Shown here one piece after another: positions 40,565 to 44,953 of a DNA stretch of 44,953 nucleotides (position 1 is the first letter of the stretch; every line of letters begins with the position of its first letter). The notes under the pieces are model-generated. The model worked only from the letters and a program-made list of their open reading frames with translations. It was not told the origin of the DNA and ran no database searches. The stretch comes from DASYVD01 sp050693035 (GTDB lineage Bacteria; Actinomycetota; UBA4738; CALAEC01), in contig JBOGWB010000097.1 of the NCBI GenBank assembly GCA_050693035.1, positions 1 to 44,953 on the forward strand, written 5' to 3'. The translations under genes and the position numbers were made by a program.

Positions 40565-41800
40565 ATGTCGGAATCGCTAAAGTCTCGAGCAGGTCGGTTC
40601 GAATCTCTCCGTGAGGGGCAATTCCACGTGGATGATCAGCGCCTGACTCCCGAGGCTAATCCTGCGCCTGGGGCCAACCGGCCTTCCGGGCCTTCTGCTC
40701 GTTCGGGCGGTCCCCCCTCCGGCGGACGCCTGCCAGGGGCCCGCCGCCTCTCCGACGAACCGGACCCCGACCCCACGCCCCGTCGTCCCGTGTCGATCGA
40801 CCCCCATCAAGACGAGGCCATCGGCGGCGTCCTCCGCTGGCTGCGCGAGGAGTTGGCCACCGAGGCCCTCGCCTACCTCCATGTGACCCACGACGGAGAC
40901 GAACGGATCATGGTCGAGCCCCGGGGGCTCGACGCTCAGTCTGTCCTCGACCTGGCCCGGCGGGCCCGGGACGCGCTGGCCGACTGGGACCCGGAGGACG
41001 GGCCCCAGGTTGACGAGACCGGGACGCGCTGGACCGGCCGGGGCGGTTCCAGCGTGATCGTGTTCGACGAAGCTGCCACGGAGAATCCCGCTGACTCCCT
41101 CCGCTCCGCGCAAGGTCTGATCGAGGGCATCCGTGCTCTGCAAGAGGCTCCCGACGGACGCGAGCTCGAGAACCGGATCCGGTCCATCCCCGGGGTCGCC
41201 TGGGTGGAGTACACGCCCGACGAGCCACCCATATTGCGAGTACTCGTGGCCGAGGACGCCGATTCCGCGGAGGTCCGAGCTGCCGTCGAGGGGGCCCTGG
41301 CCGGAGCGGCGGTCGCCCTTCACTGGGTGGAGCCCGAGCCCCTGGGCAAGGAGGAACCGCGGCCGCGGCTGGTGAAGGTGAGGGTCGAGGTGGACACGGA
41401 GAGCATGGCCGAGGTCCACCTCCGGTGGAACGGTCACAGGCTCGAGGGGCACGGCAGCGCCTCCGCCTCTGCGGCGGGACGGTTCCACGCCGTCGCCTAC
41501 GCGACGGCCGACGCGCTCGGTCCCCTCCTCGACGGCGACATCGAGGTCGAGGGGCTGTATTCGGCGCTCACGCACGACCAATCCGAGCTCCTGATGGCCG
41601 TGGTCCAGGCCCGTGGGGAGCGGCTCGTCGGCGCTGTGCTCAGCCGGCCGGGCGAGGAGGACCTCAGCGCGGCCAAAGCGATCCTCGACGCGGTGAACCG
41701 CCGTCTGCCCCACCTCGTCAATGGCAACGGGCAACACCCCGTGCACGAGGTCCGGGAGCTCCGCGAACCACCCGGCGGCGGTTCCGGCAAGCGCTCCTAA
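40565..41800 (+). CDS. Hypothetical protein, 411 residues
   Basis: No family recognised. The N-terminal 75 residues are Pro/Arg/Ser/Gly-rich and likely disordered. A globular part (about 80-155, GVLRWLREELATEALAYLHVTHDGDERIMVEPRG) is followed by a second part (about 160-265) and a C-terminal domain (about 275-400: VKVRVEVDTESMAEVHLRWNGHRLEGHG, ATADALGPLLDGDI, GERLVGAVLSRPGEEDLSAAKAILDAVNRRL). The last pattern recurs, in my recollection, in other actinomycete proteins of unknown role. There is no membrane segment. The start is uncertain: ATG at 40565 or GTG at 40628. It converges on the propeller gene with a 4-base overlap. Confidence 0.6.
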   Translation: MSESLKSRAGRFESLREGQFHVDDQRLTPEANPAPGANRPSGPSARSGGPPSGGRLPGARRLSDEPDPDPTPRRPVSIDPHQDEAIGGVLRWLREELATEALAYLHVTHDGDERIMVEPRGLDAQSVLDLARRARDALADWDPEDGPQVDETGTRWTGRGGSSVIVFDEAATENPADSLRSAQGLIEGIRALQEAPDGRELENRIRSIPGVAWVEYTPDEPPILRVLVAEDADSAEVRAAVEGALAGAAVALHWVEPEPLGKEEPRPRLVKVRVEVDTESMAEVHLRWNGHRLEGHGSASASAAGRFHAVAYATADALGPLLDGDIEVEGLYSALTHDQSELLMAVVQARGERLVGAVLSRPGEEDLSAAKAILDAVNRRLPHLVNGNGQHPVHEVRELREPPGGGSGKRS

Positions 41801-43227
41801 CGGGATCTCAGCCGCGCCCCCAGCAGCAACCCTCCACCCAGAAGCGACAGCGCCACCAAGCCCAGGGCTATCCAGAGAAGCGGCGAGGCCGACCCGGACG
41901 CCGGCTGGACCCCCGGCTGGTCCGGAGAGCCGGCGGGAATGACATCCGGACTCACGCTGACGTCCACCGCGCCCCGACCCACCGTGCGCTCGCGGCCGTT
42001 CGTGAGGTTGCGAACGACCACCCTTCCGCCCGCCGTCGCATATACGAGCGTGGTGCCAGCAACGTCGAAGGCTCGAACGTTGTCCACCACCATTTCGCCT
42101 CCGAGGGTCTCGATCGTGCCCGGCGGACCGGGCCGCCCCGCCCGCAACAGGAGCACACCTTCGGGCCCGTACCCGGCATCCATGATCATCCCGTTGAGGT
42201 CGCCCTCCGCGAGGGCCTCCGGTTCCCCACCGCTCGCGGGATACTCGACCAGCTCGGTGAATCCCTCCGCCCCCTGGATCACCAGGACGGCCTGATCCTC
42301 CGAGTTCCAGGACACGGGTTGGAAGCCACATTCGCAGAAGCCCTCCACGGACTCGAGGATCTGCTCCGAGCCGTCGCCCCGCAGCGTTACGAGTTGGGGC
42401 GCCTGGACCTCGCCACCGAAGCGCCACTCGGTGCCGGCGACCTCCTCGATCTGCAGGAGGGATTCTGCGAAGGCTGCAGCTTCCTCGGAGGCGCCGAACT
42501 CGCCGACCGAATACGTGGCTCCGTTCTCTTCCCACGAGAGGAAACACGTCGATGCACCGCAGAAGAATGAACCGGTGGTTCCCCGGACCTCGACCTCCGT
42601 CGAATCGGACGGAGGCTCCTGCGAGCCTCCGCGGCCGCCGACGAAGATGTTGAATTGCTCGGCATGGGACATCTGGCGTCCGGGGTCGTTCGTGAACATG
42701 AGCTGGTATGAACGCCGATCGCTCTCCGCGACGGTGGAGAGCTCGACGGGACCGGTGGGTTCCTCGGGAGGCGTCAGGACGGGGACCTGGGTCGAGGCGA
42801 GGATCGGGATGGCGTCCCGAAGGAACCCTGGCACGTCCTTTCCCTGAGTGACGAAACGCAGGAGCGCCACCCCTCCTTTCGCCCCTGCCGCGAGCGAGAG
42901 ATACAGCGTTCCGTCGGAGGGAAGCAACTCGCGAGAGCGCCCTTGGCGAGAGATGCGGACCACGGAGACAGTGGTGAAGTCCTGCCCTTCTTGACGGACG
43001 GCGAAGATGGAGCCGCGCGGGCCCAGGTCGGCGGTCAGGACGGCCTCCGACAGCCGTCGCGATCCGGTTCCATCCGACTGCACGACGTGGAGCGTCCCGG
43101 GGGAGAACGGTTGGTCTGCCCGAACGTACGCCACCCACCGGACGTCCACCGCAGAAGCGGTCTGGGGAAGGAGGGTCGCGAGAGCTGTGACGAGGACGAG
43201 GAGCAGAGTGATTCTGCCTCGGCGCAT
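41797..43227 (-). CDS. Secreted propeller-like protein with C-terminal membrane anchor
   Basis: A 476-residue protein with a signal peptide (RRGRITLLLVLVTALATLL then PQTASA), a long beta-rich region with propeller-like strands (WVAYVRADQPFSPGTLHVVQSDGTGSRRL, ATAGGRVVVRNLTNGRERTV), two cysteine pairs (FFCGASTCF and GFCECGF) likely forming disulfides, and a final helix SPLLWIALGLVALSLLGGGLLL with a basic end, which would anchor it outside the membrane. It follows a GerMN lipoprotein and MtrB-like kinase. In other actinomycetes LpqB joins GerMN and propeller parts in one protein; here they may be separate. Start ATG at 43227; no clear ribosome binding site. Confidence 0.72.
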   Translation of the reverse strand: MRRGRITLLLVLVTALATLLPQTASAVDVRWVAYVRADQPFSPGTLHVVQSDGTGSRRLSEAVLTADLGPRGSIFAVRQEGQDFTTVSVVRISRQGRSRELLPSDGTLYLSLAAGAKGGVALLRFVTQGKDVPGFLRDAIPILASTQVPVLTPPEEPTGPVELSTVAESDRRSYQLMFTNDPGRQMSHAEQFNIFVGGRGGSQEPPSDSTEVEVRGTTGSFFCGASTCFLSWEENGATYSVGEFGASEEAAAFAESLLQIEEVAGTEWRFGGEVQAPQLVTLRGDGSEQILESVEGFCECGFQPVSWNSEDQAVLVIQGAEGFTELVEYPASGGEPEALAEGDLNGMIMDAGYGPEGVLLLRAGRPGPPGTIETLGGEMVVDNVRAFDVAGTTLVYATAGGRVVVRNLTNGRERTVGRGAVDVSVSPDVIPAGSPDQPGVQPASGSASPLLWIALGLVALSLLGGGLLLGARLRSR

Positions 43228-43263
43228 CGGATGCAGGGTAACAGGCGTGCCTGCCCCGGGGGC

Positions 43264-43348
43264 CTCCTCCGGCAGGTTCGGGTAGAGAGGGGATCCCCCC
43301 GAGGGAGGCAGGTCTCGTGGCTCAAGGGGCCACCACCTGCCGGAGGAG
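43264..43348. promoter_or_regulatory. Long inverted repeat in the leader of the propeller gene
   Basis: CTCCTCCGGCAGGT at 43264-43277 and ACCTGCCGGAGGAG at 43335-43348 are perfect 14-base complements. The 57 bases between contain smaller stems, such as GTGGC...GCCAC near 43317-43333. On the minus strand the structure would form in the leader 37 bases before the start codon. It might be a structured regulatory RNA or a terminator/attenuator; it does not match a riboswitch class I know. Confidence 0.45.
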
Positions 43349-43401
43349 TCACCCCGTGGGGTCTTGGCGTCACCAGCATGCCCTTTCGGCGCGTCGAACG
43401 A

Positions 43402-43429
43402 GTGACAGCCGTGTGACGATTCGGTGACA
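43402..43429. promoter_or_regulatory. Three GTGAC(A/G) repeats at 11-base spacing, possible MtrA box
   Basis: GTGACA (43402), GTGACG (43413) and GTGACA (43424) start exactly 11 bases apart, one turn of DNA each, as expected for OmpR-family regulators binding as head-to-tail dimers. MtrA sites in actinomycetes are direct repeats of GTnAC-type sequences at this spacing, and an MtrB-like kinase is encoded next door. Assignment to MtrA is inference. Confidence 0.5.
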
Positions 43430-43441
43430 AGTCGCGCCGGG

Positions 43442-43457
43442 TCGGTCGTTCGACCGA
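43442..43457. repeat. 16-bp palindrome after the GerMN gene
   Basis: TCGGTCGTTCGACCGA has perfect 8-base arms and lies 40 bases after the end of the GerMN gene. A small stem TCCGCC-ACAC-GGCGGA also lies between them (43477-43492). They may be weak terminators of the kinase-lipoprotein message or operator halves for the next gene. Confidence 0.35.
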
Positions 43458-43496
43458 TACTTCGCCCGCTTCCGTATCCGCCGTGTGGCGGACGCT

Positions 43497-44117
43497 TCAG
43501 TCCGAGCCATCTCCCGGAGACGGCGACGCCTCCGACCCGGGCCGCTTCGGCGGCGACGGTGCGAAGCGCGCGTAGTCCTCCCTCGTCACCGGGCGCTCGA
43601 CCACGACGCCGTTTCCAGTAAGCACCCCGACGGGCTCTCCCTCGATGGAGAACAGAACGTTCAGGATCTCTGTCTCCTTCTGAGTGAGGGTGTACACGAC
43701 CTGAGCGAGGCGAAGGGCCAGAGGCTCGCCGGTCGCTCCGCTCTCGAACTCTCCGGACAGGTTGACCGTGGCCACGTTCTGATCGACCTCGATCGAGAGG
43801 AGGCGGGTGTTCCGGGGCACGGCGGAGTAGAGGTCGGTGTTCCCGACTGGATTCTCCACCTCCAGGAGGGCCTCCACGAGGGCCTGCGGTAGGGAAACGG
43901 CAGGTGGTAGCTCCCGCCGCACCTCTGTAAGGAGTCCCTTGTCGACCAAGAACACCGTGCCCGCTTCGGGGATCTCCTGCCCTTCGATCGGAACGGGGTC
44001 CGCGGGGCGGCCGTAGACATCCTCGGGTAACTCGGAGGTGGGGATGAGATGGACGCCCTGTGCTTGGCACGATGCCAGCAGCAGCGTGGCGGTGCCGAGC
44101 ACCGCGAACCTCCTCAC
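43497..44117 (-). CDS. GerMN-domain lipoprotein (LpqB N-terminal-like)
   Basis: A 206-residue lipoprotein: signal MRRFAVLGTATLLLASC with lipobox LASC (Cys17), then a GerMN domain (GTVFLVDKGLLTEVRRELPP, LPQALVEALLEVENPVGN, TRLLSIEVDQNVATVNLSGEFESG, LALRLAQVVYTLTQ). The end is Pro/Ser/Gly-rich. GerMN is found in spore germination lipoproteins and in actinomycete LpqB, encoded after mtrB. Here the start GTG overlaps the kinase stop (GTGA), the same mtrB-lpqB order. The propeller half of LpqB is missing from this protein and is possibly supplied by the next gene. Confidence 0.87.
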   Translation of the reverse strand: MRRFAVLGTATLLLASCQAQGVHLIPTSELPEDVYGRPADPVPIEGQEIPEAGTVFLVDKGLLTEVRRELPPAVSLPQALVEALLEVENPVGNTDLYSAVPRNTRLLSIEVDQNVATVNLSGEFESGATGEPLALRLAQVVYTLTQKETEILNVLFSIEGEPVGVLTGNGVVVERPVTREDYARFAPSPPKRPGSEASPSPGDGSD

Positions 44118-44953
44118 GACGCGACTCCCTTGGCCGTCTCCTCAGCCGATGCGTCGGCGCGTCGGGGAAGGCGGAGCGTGAACCGGGCGCCTCGTCCCGG
44201 GGCGCTGTGGACGGCGATCTCTCCGCCGTGAAGGTGGGCGTTGTCGCGGGCGATGGCGAGCCCCAACCCCGCCCCTCGCCCGTCCCCACGATGACGGGCG
44301 GGGTCGGCCTTGAAGAATCGCTCGAAGATGCGGGAAACGACCCCGTCCGGTATCCCCGGGCCTTGATCCTCCACCGAGAGGAGGAGGTGACCGTCCTCCG
44401 CACCCACACGGACGGTGACGTCGCGGCCCTTTCCGTGGATCACCGCGTTGTCCACCAAGTTCACCACCACGCGCTCGAGGCGTTGTTTGTCCGCCATCGT
44501 GGAGAGCGCTTCGGGCTCGCCCTCGACCACGACGGCGATGTCGTCCCCCCCGGCGCGTCGCCGTCGAGCGGCCACTTCTCGGGCGAGGTCGGCGAGGTTG
44601 AGTCGCTCCCAGGACATCTCGACCCTTCCGGCCTCGACGCGAGAGATCTCGAGCAGATCGTCCACGAGATGGCGGAGATACTCGACATCGGCAGAGAGGA
44701 GCTCCAGGGCTCGGCGCAGCGAGGGAGGGAGGTCGCGCTCACCCTGAAGGAGATAGTCCGTCGACGCCCGCAGGGTCGTGAGTGGAGTGCGCAGCTCGTG
44801 GGAGACGTCACCCACGAAGCGCCGCTCCCGTGCGATCCGTTCCTCGAGGGCCGCGGCCATCTCGTTGAACGACCGGGCCAGCGCGGCCAGCTCGTCTCGT
44901 CCCTCGACGGTGAGCCTCGTTTCGAGCAACCCGTCGGCGACTCGCCGGGCCGC
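44114..44953 (-). CDS. MtrB-like sensor histidine kinase, C-terminal part (5' end outside window)
   Basis: The last 279 residues of a membrane kinase; the frame is open to the right edge. Visible are the end of a HAMP domain (AARRVADGLLETRLTVEGRDELAALARSFNEMAAALEERI), a HisKA domain with FVGDVSHELRTPLTTLR, and a HATPase with NLVDNAVIHG, VEDQGPGIPD, ERFFKADPARHRGDGRGAGLGLAIA and GRGARFTLRLP. FVGDVSHELRTPLTTLR with LLEISRVEAGRVE closely follows actinomycete MtrB. The downstream GerMN lipoprotein supports an mtrAB-lpqB locus; mtrA would lie beyond the window. Confidence 0.88.
   Translation of the reverse strand, partial: AARRVADGLLETRLTVEGRDELAALARSFNEMAAALEERIARERRFVGDVSHELRTPLTTLRASTDYLLQGERDLPPSLRRALELLSADVEYLRHLVDDLLEISRVEAGRVEMSWERLNLADLAREVAARRRRAGGDDIAVVVEGEPEALSTMADKQRLERVVVNLVDNAVIHGKGRDVTVRVGAEDGHLLLSVEDQGPGIPDGVVSRIFERFFKADPARHRGDGRGAGLGLAIARDNAHLHGGEIAVHSAPGRGARFTLRLPRRADASAEETAKGVAS

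Noticed and set aside
40591..40620. GGTTCGAATC, the T-arm signature of a tRNA, as a hint of selC or another tRNA
   Set aside because: The flanking bases do not form a T stem (two of five pairs fail), no matching acceptor strand or anticodon loop lies upstream, and the stretch fits the N-terminal codons of the 40565 gene.
43228..43440. ydaO (c-di-AMP) or c-di-GMP riboswitch in the propeller gene leader
   Set aside because: Short pieces such as CCCGAACC and GGGGTGACTC recall the ydaO consensus, but the conserved GACGGGGGA-type core and the closing P1 stem are missing. Kept only as an unclassified inverted repeat.
41797..44409. A single 870-codon frame on the minus strand
   Set aside because: Only the part from 43227 down looks like protein with a signal peptide. 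Upstream, the frame runs antiparallel or out of frame through the GerMN lipoprotein and the kinase, both of which have clear domains in another frame.

Overview
The window is GC-rich (roughly two thirds G+C by eye), densely packed and free of insertion sequences, phage genes, CRISPR arrays and recognisable tRNA or rRNA genes. Several families point to an actinomycete: a WhiB-type iron-sulfur regulator, a bacterial proteasome activator (Bpa/PafE) ending in GQYL, a pair of AdnA/AdnB-like helicase-nucleases, an MtrB-like kinase followed by a GerMN lipoprotein, a DUF5317 protein, and many promoters that place the start codon at or near the transcription start. I cannot name genus or class. The odd mixture (selenocysteine genes, topoisomerase IB, aquaporin, extended IF-1) would suit a poorly sampled lineage.

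Layout. 1-1252: end of a membrane NfeD protein coupled to a slipin. 1262-4120: a SufR-like regulator divergent from whiB, then a RidA protein tail-to-tail with topoisomerase IB. 4180-7431: selB and selA, the selenocysteine decoding pair; neither tRNA-Sec nor a selenoprotein is visible here. 7456-9913: PAS histidine kinase followed by a receiver-EAL c-di-GMP phosphodiesterase. 10218-13292: a putative AspH-like dioxygenase, a lone nuoD and, convergent to it, a MidA/NDUFAF7-type methyltransferase. 13343-16008: a NUDIX-metallo-beta-lactamase fusion, a small unknown protein and an aquaporin. 16030-18858: a polyamine-type binding lipoprotein divergent from a nitrilase-family amidase, with a perfect palindrome embedded in both promoters and a TetR gene next door. 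19017-27599: fumarase, methyltransferase, and the adnA/adnB-like pair.

27636-32757: site-2 protease with CBS domains, then two related membrane histidine kinases in visibly lower-GC DNA, with a 27-residue hydrophobic peptide gene between them, then a DUF5317 membrane protein. 32796-39263: a long co-directional run (membrane phosphatase-superfamily protein, bpa, double nitroreductase, small membrane protein, extended infA, M48 protease, alpha/beta hydrolase) closed by a strong hairpin. 39456-41800: three genes of unknown function, one with winged helix, AT-hook and coiled coil. 41797-44953: on the minus strand, an MtrB-like kinase, a GerMN lipoprotein and a secreted propeller-like protein, which together look like an mtrB-lpqB locus with LpqB split into two genes.

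Most worth following up: (i) the dioxygenase-NuoD-MidA neighbourhood, because NDUFAF7 methylates the NuoD orthologue in mitochondria and the target arginine is conserved here; (ii) a GTCCCCC-type palindrome found upstream of sensor kinase genes at two, perhaps three, places; (iii) three GTGAC repeats at exact 11-base spacing beside the MtrB-like/split-LpqB genes; (iv) the TetR palindrome in the amine-binding/amidase promoters; (v) the tiny peptide gene; (vi) the arginine-rich extension on IF-1.
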